NCBI GenBank assembly: GCA_039968605.1
Contig: JBDVPM010000008.1
Coordinates: forward strand, 1,850,968-1,914,967
Direction: 5' to 3'
Length of the DNA stretch: 64,000 nt
From: Alteripontixanthobacter sp.
GTDB lineage: Bacteria; Pseudomonadota; Alphaproteobacteria; Sphingomonadales; Sphingomonadaceae
The position numbers and the translations under genes are program-made. Position 1 is the stretch's first letter. Each line of letters starts with the position of its first letter. Under the pieces are notes generated by a model that did not search any database, was not told the origin of the DNA, and saw only the letters and a list, made by a program, of their open reading frames with translations. Positions 44,089 through 52,307 of this stretch are shown piece after piece.

Positions 44089-45860
44089 GCCTTTTCGGCT
44101 TTCTCACGCTCTGCCGCGAGCCGCTTTTCTTCCTTCTCCTTCATCGCCGCCGCCTTCAATTGCGGGTGGCGCGAATAGAGGAAGCTTTGCTGGGCCAGCG
44201 TCAGGATGTTCGAGGTGTTCCAGTATAGCAGCAGGCCGGCCGCGAAAGGTGCCATCACGAACATCAGGATCCACGGCATGATATTGAAGATCTGCTGCTG
44301 CATCGGATCCATCGCGCTGGGGTTGAGCTTGAAGGTCAGCCACATGGTGAAGCCCAGCATAACCGCCAGCACGCCGATGCCCAGGAAGCTTGGCGGGGTA
44401 AAATCGAGCAGGCCGAACAGGTTGAGTATGGTCGCCGGATCGGGCGCCGAAAGATCCTCGATCCACAGCGCAAACGGCTCGTGGCGCATCTCGATACCCA
44501 GGATCAGCACCTTGTACAGTGCGAAGAAAATCGGAATCTGCAGCAGCAACGGAAGGCAGCCGGCCAGCGGATTGACCTTCTCTTCCTTATACAGCTTCAT
44601 GATCTCCTGCTGCTGCTTCTGCTTGTCGTCCTTGTGGCGTTCCTGCAGCGCCTTCATCTTGGGCTGGATCGCCTTCATCGCTGCCATGCTGGCGAACTGT
44701 TTCTGGGCAATGGGGAACAGCAGCAGACGGATGATGACCGTGAGCAGGATGATCGCCACGCCAAAATTGCCGACCAGGTCGAACAGCTGGCGCAGCAGCC
44801 AGAAAATCGGCTTCTCGAACCAGCGGAACCAGCCCCAGTCGATGGCCAGGCCAAACTGCGTGATCCCGCCATCCTGGTAGGCATCCAGCACCTCGGTTTC
44901 CTTGGCGCCGACGAACAGCCGGGTGGTGCGGGTAAGATCGGCACCGGCCGCCACCGTGGATGGCTGATAGACAAGGTCGGCGCGGTAGATATCATTGCCC
45001 AGCGACCGGAAATCGGACGTGCTGGCCGTCTTGTCCTCGGCAATCAGCGCGCTCATCCAGTAGATGTCGGTAAAACCCAGCCAGGCGGTGCGGCCTTCTG
45101 GCGTCTCGCGGGCGGTTTCCGCAAGATCGTCGTAATCCGGGCCGAACTGAACCGATTCGTCGAACACCCCGATCGGGCCGGAATGGACGTTCCAGGTGCT
45201 CGGGCTGGCGGTCGCGCTGGTGCGGTTGATGACCGAAAAAGGCTGCGCGACGACCGGGCCGCCGCCAGTGTTGCTGACCTGCTGGGTCGCGGTGATCAGA
45301 TAATCGTCATCGACCTGGAACCGGATCGCGAATTGCTGGCCCTCGCCATTGTCCCAGCGCAAGGTCACCGGGCTGTCCGCCGTCAGGACATCGCCTTCGG
45401 CGGTCCAGACCGTGTCGAGGCCCGGCGTTGCCACGCCTTCGCCGACCCAGCCGAATTGCGCGAAGTGTTGGGCCTGCGTGCCGGCGGGGGAGAAAATGCG
45501 GATCGGGCCGCTATCTTCATCGACCGTCTGGCGGTGCGTCTTGAGCACCACATCGTCTACCCGCGCGCCGACCGGGTTGATCGACCCGGCGATGGATGGC
45601 GCATCGATCGGGATGCGGCCTGCACTGGCCACGGCGCGATCCACCGCCACCGGGGCAGCTGCCTCTCCCGGGCTGGCCGGTACGGCTGCGATACCGTCTT
45701 GCGATGCGGCGATTTCCGCCCGTTCGGTGGGCGAATCCACCCGCTCGGCAGCGGTGACCGCTTCCGATTGTGGATAGAAATAGCTCATCCCTGCATCCCA
45801 GCCGAACAGGAGCAAGCCGCTAAGCAGCACGGCAATCAACAGGTTGCGCTGGTTATCCAA
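44085..45860 (-). CDS. yidC: Membrane protein insertase YidC
   Basis: YidC inserts and folds inner-membrane proteins with or without SecYEG. The 591-residue protein has the N-terminal helix (RNLLIAVLLSGLLLFGW), a large periplasmic beta-domain (residues about 60-345) and the conserved five-helix core beginning FWLLRQLFDLVGNFGVAII, with the helical hairpin MKAIQPKMKALQERHKDDKQ and LPLLLQIPIFFALYKVL. The C-terminus is Lys/Glu/Ala-rich. yidD lies 36 bases upstream. Confidence 0.97.
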   Translation of the reverse strand: MDNQRNLLIAVLLSGLLLFGWDAGMSYFYPQSEAVTAAERVDSPTERAEIAASQDGIAAVPASPGEAAAPVAVDRAVASAGRIPIDAPSIAGSINPVGARVDDVVLKTHRQTVDEDSGPIRIFSPAGTQAQHFAQFGWVGEGVATPGLDTVWTAEGDVLTADSPVTLRWDNGEGQQFAIRFQVDDDYLITATQQVSNTGGGPVVAQPFSVINRTSATASPSTWNVHSGPIGVFDESVQFGPDYDDLAETARETPEGRTAWLGFTDIYWMSALIAEDKTASTSDFRSLGNDIYRADLVYQPSTVAAGADLTRTTRLFVGAKETEVLDAYQDGGITQFGLAIDWGWFRWFEKPIFWLLRQLFDLVGNFGVAIILLTVIIRLLLFPIAQKQFASMAAMKAIQPKMKALQERHKDDKQKQQQEIMKLYKEEKVNPLAGCLPLLLQIPIFFALYKVLILGIEMRHEPFALWIEDLSAPDPATILNLFGLLDFTPPSFLGIGVLAVMLGFTMWLTFKLNPSAMDPMQQQIFNIMPWILMFVMAPFAAGLLLYWNTSNILTLAQQSFLYSRHPQLKAAAMKEKEEKRLAAEREKAEKA

Positions 45861-45896
45861 GGTAAAAGATCCCGTCGGTCGGTCTGAATTTATCGG

Positions 45897-46106
45897 TCAG
45901 GGTACCGGATCGTACCCGTGTCCCCCCCAAGGGTGGCAGCGCATTACCCGCTTAAACGCCATCCATCCACCCCGAAGCGCACCGTATTTCGTCAAAGCCT
46001 CTATCGCATATTGCGAACAGGACGGGGCGAACCGGCAGGATGGCGGCAATATGCGTGACGGCCCGAGCTGCCAGCCGCGCGCAATCAGGATCAGGACATG
46101 CTTCAT
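45897..46106 (-). CDS. yidD: Membrane protein insertion efficiency factor YidD
   Basis: The 69-residue YidD protein aids YidC-dependent insertion. The hallmark cysteine motif is complete (CRFAPSCSQYAIEAL) and is followed by KRVMRCHPWGGHGYDPVP. It begins seven bases after rnpA ends and is followed by yidC, the normal order. Confidence 0.95.
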   Translation of the reverse strand: MKHVLILIARGWQLGPSRILPPSCRFAPSCSQYAIEALTKYGALRGGWMAFKRVMRCHPWGGHGYDPVP

Positions 46107-46113
46107 CGAGGCT

Positions 46114-46524
46114 TCAAGCTAGCGGCTTGCGGCGCGATTGCGAAGAGCTGCCGCGCTGGCGGTGCCTGCGGCGCGGCGGATCGCCTTTGCCCGAGGCGGC
46201 GCGGCGCAGGGCATCGTCCAGTTCGTCGGCCAGCTTGGCGAAATCCCGCTCCACCCCGCCTTCGCGGCCAATCAATATGTGGTCGTGATCGGGCAGGCCA
46301 AATTCCGGCAAGGCGGCCCGCAGCAATGCGCGAAAGCGCCGCTTCATCCGGTTGCGGATCACGGCATTGCCGATCCGCTTGGTAACGGTAACCCCGAAAC
46401 GCTTGCCGCGCTCGCCATTGGGATGCGCAAGCAGCACGAACCCGGGCTTGGCGACGCGCAGCCCTTTATTTACGGCGAGAAAGTCGCTGCGCTTGCGGAT
46501 TACGCTTAAAGATTCAGAAGTCAT
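46114..46524 (-). CDS. rnpA: Ribonuclease P protein component
   Basis: RnpA is the protein cofactor of RNase P, which matures tRNA 5' ends. The 136-residue basic protein shows RKRSDFLAVNKGLRVAKPGF and the RNR signature region KRIGNAVIRNRMKRRFRALLR. The last 30 residues are Arg/Ser-rich and presumably disordered. ATG 46524 was chosen as the first position with similarity. rpmH lies 89 bases upstream. Confidence 0.96.
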   Translation of the reverse strand: MTSESLSVIRKRSDFLAVNKGLRVAKPGFVLLAHPNGERGKRFGVTVTKRIGNAVIRNRMKRRFRALLRAALPEFGLPDHDHILIGREGGVERDFAKLADELDDALRRAASGKGDPPRRRHRQRGSSSQSRRKPLA

Positions 46525-46613
46525 GGCCGCGCCAACCAGAGAGCGGCTGCGCGGGGCGCCCCCTGGCGCGCTTCCCGAAGGCGTTGGCGAAGCCAACTAA
46601 CCGCGAGAGGAAA

Positions 46614-46748
46614 TCAGGCGCAGAGCTTCTTGCGGCCCTTGCGGCGACGGTTGCCGAGGACCTTGCGGCCACCGACCGTCTTCTTGCGGGCGAAGAAACC
46701 GTGGCGACGGGCGCGCACGAGATTGCTGGGCTGGAATGTCCGCTTCAT
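46614..46748 (-). CDS. rpmH: 50S ribosomal protein L34
   Basis: A 44-codon gene reading [19 protein letters not shown], then [19 protein letters not shown] and RKKLCA, an unmistakable L34. It opens the rpmH-rnpA-yidD-yidC block. A hairpin with a T-run lies just upstream (46765-46797) and ends the previous gene. Confidence 0.97.
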   Translation of the reverse strand: MKRTFQPSNLVRARRHGFFARKKTVGGRKVLGNRRRKGRKKLCA

Positions 46749-46764
46749 GTCGAAACCTTACGAA

Positions 46765-46797
46765 TAAAAACAAAAAGGGCCGCCGACACACGGCGAC
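46765..46797 (-). terminator. Hairpin with T-run upstream of rpmH
   Basis: On the minus strand CGCCG-TGTGT-CGGCG is followed by GCCCTTTTTGTTTTT. It lies between the stop of the ClpP-like gene (46817) and the rpmH start, so it likely ends that gene; being 17 bases before rpmH, it may also sit in the rpmH leader. Confidence 0.6.
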
Positions 46798-46816
46798 CTC
46801 GCATTGGTGAGCGCGG

Positions 46817-47620
46817 TTAGTTGAAGCTCGTGCCCGAGTCAAGCGCGAGAGCGAGCCCGGAATAAGCCAGACGAGGCGAATCTTTCACCGCTGGCCCGGC
46901 CTGCACCGCGCCCTCGCCGGGCGCGAGCCACCCGCGCATATCGCCCGCCGTCAGCCACAGCGCCTGCTCATGCGGAACCGAATTGGTGAGGTCGTAAAAC
47001 GCATGGGCCTGCTCCGGCGCGAAGCCCATTTCCGCGTAATAATCGAGATAGGACAGGTTGACCGGATCGTCCGCCGCAAAATCGCTCGGCTGGCGGCCAT
47101 ATTCGTCGCGCCAGCTATGTACCGCGAACTCGGCACCGTCCGCAATTTCGCGCGAGGCACCGGCCAGAAACAGTTCCACCCCGCCCGAGCGGACCGATCC
47201 GCCAGCGGGCACCCGCGTGGTCAGGCCGGCGGCGCGAATCATCCGGCCCAGCCGCATATTGGCACGGTCGTTTGCGGTGCCGGGTGCCTCGATCAGCTCC
47301 AGCGTGGCCAGCTGCGGATAGGCGCGCAACATCTCGGCAAAGTCTCCCGGCGAGCCCGCATCGGTCACGCCCATCAATGCGGCGCGCTGGCCATCAAGCA
47401 CCTGGAAAGGGCCGTAATATGCAATCGCAGGCGCGCGCAGATCGCTATGCGCTGAAACGAAACGCTGCGCGCCGTCATCAACCCGCACCCATTGCTGCGC
47501 AACCGGGTCGAACTCTTCCACCCAGCTTTCCACCGAGATGATCTGCGCGGAAACCGGCGCGGCCATCACGGCGAACAGGGCAAGAAAGGGGGCTATAAAA
47601 AGAGCGGCGAAGTTGCGCAT
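46817..47620 (-). CDS. Exported ClpP/crotonase-fold-like protein (COG3904-like)
   Basis: The 267-residue product has a Sec signal (FIAPFLALFAVMAAPVSA, about residues 7-25). The mature part resembles periplasmic proteins with a ClpP-type fold: a strand with GPFQVLDGQRAALMG, GMIRAAGL-type helix (LGRMIRAAGLTTRVPAGG), a candidate nucleophile region GSVRSGGVELFLAG followed by FAVHSW, and a late DPVNLSYLDYYAEMGF helix. In related proteins the Ser sits in CASAC; here it would be VRSGG, without the cysteines. So the fold assignment is moderate and catalysis uncertain. ATG 47620 starts the signal; there is no clear ribosome site. It may form a leaderless or weakly translated mRNA. Confidence 0.6.
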   Translation of the reverse strand: MRNFAALFIAPFLALFAVMAAPVSAQIISVESWVEEFDPVAQQWVRVDDGAQRFVSAHSDLRAPAIAYYGPFQVLDGQRAALMGVTDAGSPGDFAEMLRAYPQLATLELIEAPGTANDRANMRLGRMIRAAGLTTRVPAGGSVRSGGVELFLAGASREIADGAEFAVHSWRDEYGRQPSDFAADDPVNLSYLDYYAEMGFAPEQAHAFYDLTNSVPHEQALWLTAGDMRGWLAPGEGAVQAGPAVKDSPRLAYSGLALALDSGTSFN

Positions 47621-47759
47621 GACTACCGAATTGCGCTTCAAAACTTGGCCAATGCCTAATCGCACTGCTTAATGGCGAGGTTACCATAGTAGCAAAACGC
47701 TCGACTTCGCAGGCGTGCTCGGCCATCAGGCGATGGAACAAACAGGGGGCAATCCAAGC

Positions 47760-49268
47760 GTGGTCGCACTAACGAGAACGGTAGCCTATCTGGGCCTGGA
47801 GGCACGCGCGATCGAGGTACAATGCCAGATCGCGCCGGGCATGCCGCGCTTCGGCATAGTGGGTCTGCCGGACAAGGCCGTGGGCGAAAGCCGCGACCGG
47901 GTGCAGGCGGCGCTTTCCGCGATGGGCCTGTCATTGCCGCCCAAGCGGATCACGATCAATCTCTCGCCCGCCGACCTGCCCAAGGAAGGCTCGCATTACG
48001 ACCTGCCGATTGCGCTGGCGCTGCTTGCCGCAATGGGCGTTACCGACGCCGAAGAACTGGCCGATTGGATCGCCGTAGGCGAACTCGCGCTGGATGGCCG
48101 GATCGTGGCGAGCCCAGGCGTCCTGCTCGCCGCATTGCATGCCAGCGAGCAGGAGGCCGGGCTGATCTGCCCCGCCGGACAGGGAGCAGAAGCACGTTGG
48201 GCGAGCGGCGTTCCCGTTTGCGCCGCGCCCGACCTCGTCAGCCTGCTCAACCATCTGAAAGGCACGCAGCGCCTGCCCGATCCCGCGCCGGGCGAAGTCG
48301 ATGCACCGCCGCCGGGGCCGGATCTGAAAAAGGTAAAGGGCCAGGAAACCGCCAAGCGAGCGCTCGAAATCGCTGCGGCGGGCGGCCACAATTTACTGAT
48401 GAACGGCCCGCCCGGTGCGGGCAAATCCATGCTGGCGGCGTGCCTGCCGGGCATTTTGCCCGAACTTTCCCCGGCAGAGGCGCTGGAAGTGTCGATGGTA
48501 CAATCGGTCGCGGGCACGCTGGAAAGCGGGAAGATCAGCCGTGCGCGGCCCTTCCGCGCACCGCATCATTCGGCCAGCATGGCAGCGCTGACGGGCGGCG
48601 GGTTGAAGGTCAAACCCGGCGAAGTCAGCCTGGCACATCTCGGCGTGCTGTTCCTTGACGAGTTGCCCGAATTCCAGCGCCCGGTGCTCGATTCGCTGCG
48701 CCAGCCGCTCGAAACCGGGCGAGTCGATGTCGCGCGGGCGAACGCGCATGTCAGTTTCCCCGCGCGGGTCCAGCTGATCGCGGCGATGAATCCGTGCCGC
48801 TGCGGCCATCTCGGCGATCCGGCGCTGGCCTGCAGCCGCGCCCCCAGATGCGCCGCCGATTACCAGAGCAAGGTGAGCGGACCGATGCTCGACCGGATCG
48901 ACCTGCATGTGGAAGTCGATCCGGTCAGCGCCGCCGACCTTGCGCTCCCGCCCCCGGCCGAAGGCAGCGCAGAGGTCGCGGCCCGTGTGGCCCAGGCGCG
49001 CGCCCGCCAGACCGCCCGGTTCGAACAAACCGGCGCGCGCACCAATGCCGAGTTGGAGGGCGACGCGCTGGAACAATTCGCCACGCCGGACGAGGCTGGA
49101 CAAGCGCTGTTGATGCAGGCAGCGCAGGCCATGCGCCTGTCGGCCCGCGCCTATACCAGAATGCTGCGCGTGGCCCGAACCGTGGCCGATCTCACCGGCG
49201 CAGAAAAAGTGGGGCGCATTCACGTGGCAGAAGCGCTGAGCTACCGAAGGCAGGCACCGCGGGCCTGA
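47760..49268 (+). CDS. comM: YifB/ComM-family Mg-chelatase-like AAA+ ATPase
   Basis: ComM is a hexameric helicase that helps branch migration during natural transformation; YifB homologs are widespread. The 502-residue protein has an N-terminal Lon-protease-like domain (PRFGIVGLPDKAVGESRDRV; KRITINLSPADLPKEGSHYDL), Walker A NGPPGAGKSMLA, Walker B FLDELPEF, the cysteine motif NPCRCGH and a C-terminal helical domain (LSARAYTRMLRVARTVADL). Most family members begin MVARxRTVAxxGxEA, which fits the GTG at 47760; ATG 47733 is an alternative with nine more residues. Confidence 0.9.
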   Translation: MVALTRTVAYLGLEARAIEVQCQIAPGMPRFGIVGLPDKAVGESRDRVQAALSAMGLSLPPKRITINLSPADLPKEGSHYDLPIALALLAAMGVTDAEELADWIAVGELALDGRIVASPGVLLAALHASEQEAGLICPAGQGAEARWASGVPVCAAPDLVSLLNHLKGTQRLPDPAPGEVDAPPPGPDLKKVKGQETAKRALEIAAAGGHNLLMNGPPGAGKSMLAACLPGILPELSPAEALEVSMVQSVAGTLESGKISRARPFRAPHHSASMAALTGGGLKVKPGEVSLAHLGVLFLDELPEFQRPVLDSLRQPLETGRVDVARANAHVSFPARVQLIAAMNPCRCGHLGDPALACSRAPRCAADYQSKVSGPMLDRIDLHVEVDPVSAADLALPPPAEGSAEVAARVAQARARQTARFEQTGARTNAELEGDALEQFATPDEAGQALLMQAAQAMRLSARAYTRMLRVARTVADLTGAEKVGRIHVAEALSYRRQAPRA

Positions 49269-49360
49269 TGACGCTCCCCGCTTGCCAAATCCGAAAGGCG
49301 GGCGGATAAGCCTTCGCACAGAACGCATCGGGGTCGCGGCATTCGGGGGAGAAGCCGCTC

Positions 49361-50023
49361 ATGTTCGACCAGATAAACGCATCGCTGTTGTTGCATGCAG
49401 GCGCGGTCGTTTACGTCATCGCTTTCCTGTTTCGTGACGAGGCACTGATCCGGCTGTTCTCGGTGATCGGTACGCTGCTCTATATGGGCTATTACTTCTG
49501 GTATCCGGCAGAACCCCTTTGGGACGCGATCGTGACCAGTACATTTTTCCTCGGCGCCAATGTCGTGGTGATTTTCATCATCCTGCTGGAGCGTACCACC
49601 TTTGGCATGAGCGACGAGGACAAGCAGCTTTACGGCGCATTTAACGGGATGACGCCGGGTGAGTTTCGTAAATTGCTGAAACCGGCTTCGTGGTGCCAAT
49701 CCGACGCGGACGAAATGTTGACCCGCGCCGGCGAGGTGTCAGATCACCTGTTCTATATTCAGGAAGGCACCGTGACCGTATCGAAGGGTTCCAGCCAATT
49801 CACTTTGAATGGAGGGCGGTTCGTCGGCGAGATAGGTTATATGCTGGGCGATCCTGCCAGTGGAGATACACGGGCGGGAAAAGGCACGCGCTACATCGCC
49901 TGGGCGGTCGCCGATCTGAACCGGATCGGCAGAAAAACTCCGGCCATCGCCAACGCCATGACGGCGAAGGTTGGCAGAGATTTGGCCCGGAAGTTGCGGC
50001 AGAGCGTGATTGTCGGGCAATAG
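49361..50023 (+). CDS. Bacterial Popeye-like protein: three membrane helices plus cyclic-nucleotide-binding domain
   Basis: The 220-residue product has three hydrophobic helices (about 8-25, 30-48, 56-77), a short linker (LYGAFNGMTPGEFRKLL) and a beta-roll with a cNMP-type layout: FYIQEGTVTVSKG, then GGRFVGEIGYMLGDPASGDT around 151-170, a phosphate-binding-cassette-like loop keeping Gly-Glu but with Asp-Thr where CRP has an Arg. A final helix (VGRDLARKLRQSVI) follows. Animal Popeye (POPDC) proteins have the same order, three membrane helices then a divergent cAMP-binding domain. Function in bacteria is unknown; sensing cAMP or another nucleotide at the membrane is inference. It stands alone, between comM and a convergent gene. 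Confidence 0.75.
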   Translation: MFDQINASLLLHAGAVVYVIAFLFRDEALIRLFSVIGTLLYMGYYFWYPAEPLWDAIVTSTFFLGANVVVIFIILLERTTFGMSDEDKQLYGAFNGMTPGEFRKLLKPASWCQSDADEMLTRAGEVSDHLFYIQEGTVTVSKGSSQFTLNGGRFVGEIGYMLGDPASGDTRAGKGTRYIAWAVADLNRIGRKTPAIANAMTAKVGRDLARKLRQSVIVGQ

Positions 50024-50036
50024 CCTGGCTATTCGC

Positions 50037-50369
50037 TCAGTTGCCGTCTGGATCGTCGGCGCGATAGGGCGTGTTCCTGACCATTCGCCGGTTGTAATCG
50101 GGCGCCCCGTCATCCCACCAGACCGGGCCTCTTTCTCCTAAAGCCACTTTTGCCGCTTGCACTGCCGCTCGCGCTTTCTTCAGGGCGGCTTCGTCTTCGG
50201 CGCGTTTGGCATCGCGGACGGCGCGGCGGGCGTTCATCAGGGCGTTGACGTGTGCCTGCCGCTGTTCTTCCGGCAGATTCGGGCTGCTGGCTCTCCACAG
50301 GCGGCCGCGCACGATGATATAGCGTCCGTCGGGCGTACGCTTCGCTCCGCCGTCCGAAGCCTCGGCCAT
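50037..50369 (-). CDS. Conserved-looking hypothetical protein downstream of an HxlR regulator
   Basis: The 110-residue product is hydrophilic. It has a short beta segment (DGRYIIVRGRLWR), then a helical Ala/Arg/Lys/Glu-rich region (VNALMNARRAVRDAKRAEDE, then AALKKARAAVQAAK) and a C-terminal GPVWWDDGAPDYNR segment. The two ends look conserved by motif density, but I cannot assign a function. It starts 19 bases after the HxlR stop and probably shares its transcript. Another open frame across this region continues into hxlR and is not supported. Confidence 0.65.
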   Translation of the reverse strand: MAEASDGGAKRTPDGRYIIVRGRLWRASSPNLPEEQRQAHVNALMNARRAVRDAKRAEDEAALKKARAAVQAAKVALGERGPVWWDDGAPDYNRRMVRNTPYRADDPDGN

Positions 50370-50388
50370 TGCGTTTGCTTGCCCGGCT

Positions 50389-50934
50389 CTATTCCGCCGC
50401 TTCGGGCAGTTTGGCGTAGCCACCCTCGCCCAGCGTTTCGCAGCATGTGGCCTGGCTGCCATCGGCGCGTTTGCCGACATCGGATTTGGCAACCAGGTTG
50501 AGGTCTTCCGGCTCCAATATGCGGCCGTCATGCGCCAGGATGGAGACGGGGCCGATCGGCAGGCGGTCGCGCTCGTCCACCAGCACCGGGTCCTCATTAA
50601 CTTCCACCCCGTATTTCTGGCCCCATTGGCGCAGCGCCAGCATGGCGGGCAGCAGGTCCATGCCTTTTTCTGTCAGGCGGTATTCGATCCGGCGGCGATC
50701 GTCGGGGCAAGGTTGACGGTCCAGGATGCCGTGGCTGACCAGCTTGGTCAGGCGGCTCGACAGGATATTGCGGGCGATACCCAGCTCGCTCAGGAATTCC
50801 TCGAAATGATGGACGCCGTTGAAACCGGCGCGCAGGATCATGAAGGCCCACCGCTCCCCCATGACCTCCAGCGCTTCCGGCAGACCGCAGGCAGTCAGCT
50901 GCTTTAGCGGCTCGCGTATACTCAAATCACCCAT
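50389..50934 (-). CDS. HxlR-family transcriptional regulator
   Basis: HxlR proteins are dimeric winged helix-turn-helix regulators, often of redox or aldehyde stress. The 181-residue protein has EALEVMGERWAFMILRAGF, FEEFLSELGIARNILSSRL (recognition region) and VSHGILDRQPCPDDRRRIEY (wing). HxlR proteins usually have about 110-120 residues; a C-terminal extension of 60 residues contains CCETLGEGG, whose two cysteines might respond to redox state. A strong ribosome site (GAGAGGAAC) precedes ATG. It diverges from the CC_3452 gene across a region of repeated GCAACT elements. Confidence 0.9.
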   Translation of the reverse strand: MGDLSIREPLKQLTACGLPEALEVMGERWAFMILRAGFNGVHHFEEFLSELGIARNILSSRLTKLVSHGILDRQPCPDDRRRIEYRLTEKGMDLLPAMLALRQWGQKYGVEVNEDPVLVDERDRLPIGPVSILAHDGRILEPEDLNLVAKSDVGKRADGSQATCCETLGEGGYAKLPEAAE

Positions 50935-50986
50935 GATGTTCCTCTCACCTCCCCGTGTCCTAACGGAAAGCGCGGCTTTCTCAAAT

Positions 50987-51064
50987 GCAAACTAAGTTTT
51001 CGGTTGCAACTTGATATGTAAATATCTAAGTATCGATTCGCAACTGGTTGTTAAATGCAACTGG
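50987..51064. promoter_or_regulatory. Candidate operator region between hxlR and the CC_3452 gene
   Basis: This AT-rich divergent intergenic segment holds GCAACTGG twice (51040-51047 and 51057-51064), a GCAACT at 51006, a related GCAAACT at 50987, and the inverted repeat GATAT-GTAA-ATATC at 51013-51026. HxlR regulators usually control their own promoter, so these could be its sites. No binding evidence exists. Confidence 0.4.
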
Positions 51065-51100
51065 ATTTGCGCAATGTGCGACCCGAACAAGGATGTGATC

Positions 51101-51439
51101 ATGACCCTCTCCCCCCAGTCTTTCCGCAATACCCTGATCGCCGTGATGGCGCTGGCCTATACCGCGATCAGCTTTGGCGCTGTTGCCACCCCGGTGCTGG
51201 CGCGCGACAGCGGCGTCTATTACCGTGTCGAACTGGCCCAGTCGGCCACCGAAACCCGCGCCATCGCAGCTGGCGTCGCATGGTCCTGCCAAGGCAGCAC
51301 CTGCGTGGCCAAGAAGGCGTCTTCGCGCCCGGTCAACGCCTGCAAGAAACTGGTCCGCGAACTTGGCGCGGTGGCCTCCTTCAGCGCGAACGGCAAGCCG
51401 CTCTCCGCCGAGAAGCTGGCCAAGTGCAACGGTGAATAA
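51101..51439 (+). CDS. Small exported protein of the CC_3452 type
   Basis: The 112-residue product has a signal peptide (IAVMALAYTAISFGAVATPVLA, cut before RDSG). The mature part reads YYRVELAQSATETRAIAAGV, then AWSCQGSTCVAKKASSRPV, NACKKLVRELG and AEKLAKCN. Four cysteines suggest two disulfides. This matches my memory of the CC_3452 family of Caulobacterales/Sphingomonadales; its function is unknown. The likely location is periplasmic. AAGGAT precedes ATG by about eight bases. A terminator follows closely. Confidence 0.8.
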   Translation: MTLSPQSFRNTLIAVMALAYTAISFGAVATPVLARDSGVYYRVELAQSATETRAIAAGVAWSCQGSTCVAKKASSRPVNACKKLVRELGAVASFSANGKPLSAEKLAKCNGE

Positions 51440-51476
51440 TCCCCACCCCGCTTCTCTCCATCCGGGGTAACTTCGA

Positions 51477-51509
51477 GGGCTTCCGGCACAATGCCGGAAG
51501 CCCTTTTTT
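51477..51509 (+). terminator. Intrinsic terminator of the CC_3452 gene
   Basis: GGGCTTCCGGCA pairs with TGCCGGAAGCCC across a three-base loop, followed by six T residues. Confidence 0.9.
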
Positions 51510-51513
51510 GCAT

Positions 51514-52149
51514 TTAGCCGAGCAGTCCGCGCTCGGTCAGATCGGCGGCGAGCGCCTTGGCATCGCGGAAGATGTGCGTATGCCAGCCGAGCGTTTTCGC
51601 GGTGGCGATATTGTCCGAATTATCGTCGATGAACAACATGTCCTGCGGCGCATGGGCAAAGCGGCGCGCGGCAAGGTCGAAGATTTCGGGGCCCGGCTTG
51701 GCCAGTTTTTCTCGCCCCGAGACCACGATATCGCGAAACAGGTCCATGACAGGCGCGGTTGGCCGAAACATATCCCAGAACTCCGCCCCGAAATTGGTGA
51801 TCGCAAATAGCGGCACGCCGCGCGCATCCAGTCGTTCCACCAAATCCGCGCTGCCCGGCACCGGACCGGGAATCGTTTCCAGAAACCGGGTCCGATAGGC
51901 GGCGATATGGTCTGCATATTCGGGGAAACGGGCCTGCCGCTCCGGCACCATGTCGTCCAGCGGACGCCCGGCATCGTGCTGAAAATGCCATTCTTCGGTC
52001 ACGACATTGGCGAGGAACCAGTCGAGCTCCTCTTTGTCATCGATCAGCTTGCAAAAAAGCGCGCGCAGATCCCACTGGATCAGCACGCGCCCCACATCGA
52101 AGACGACTGCTGCTGGTTGTTCGGTGCTAGCGGTCAGGGAAGCTTCCAT
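51514..52149 (-). CDS. HAD-family hydrolase
   Basis: The 211-residue protein has the four HAD motifs: FDVGRVLIQWD (nucleophile Asp followed by Gly rather than Asp at +2), AITNFG, a Lys in REKLAKPG and FIDDNSDN. The cap region (residues 35-95) is helical, giving the class IA/IIA type similar to haloacid dehalogenase-like phosphatases. The substrate is unknown. ATG 52149 was chosen over 52188 because the extra residues are Ser/Arg-rich and unlike the family. Confidence 0.9.
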   Translation of the reverse strand: MEASLTASTEQPAAVVFDVGRVLIQWDLRALFCKLIDDKEELDWFLANVVTEEWHFQHDAGRPLDDMVPERQARFPEYADHIAAYRTRFLETIPGPVPGSADLVERLDARGVPLFAITNFGAEFWDMFRPTAPVMDLFRDIVVSGREKLAKPGPEIFDLAARRFAHAPQDMLFIDDNSDNIATAKTLGWHTHIFRDAKALAADLTERGLLG

Positions 52150-52307
52150 TGCCGGTGAGTGCGAAGAGCGGTTACTCGCCCGACCCAAGCAACGTGCCCG
52201 GTTCGGGCTTTACCGACTGTCCAGCCCTCGGTTTGAGTGCACAGCAAGACAAGGGGCGGGTGCCCCGAATGCTGCAACCAAAAACACGGCTTTTCAAGCC
52301 GAGCGAA

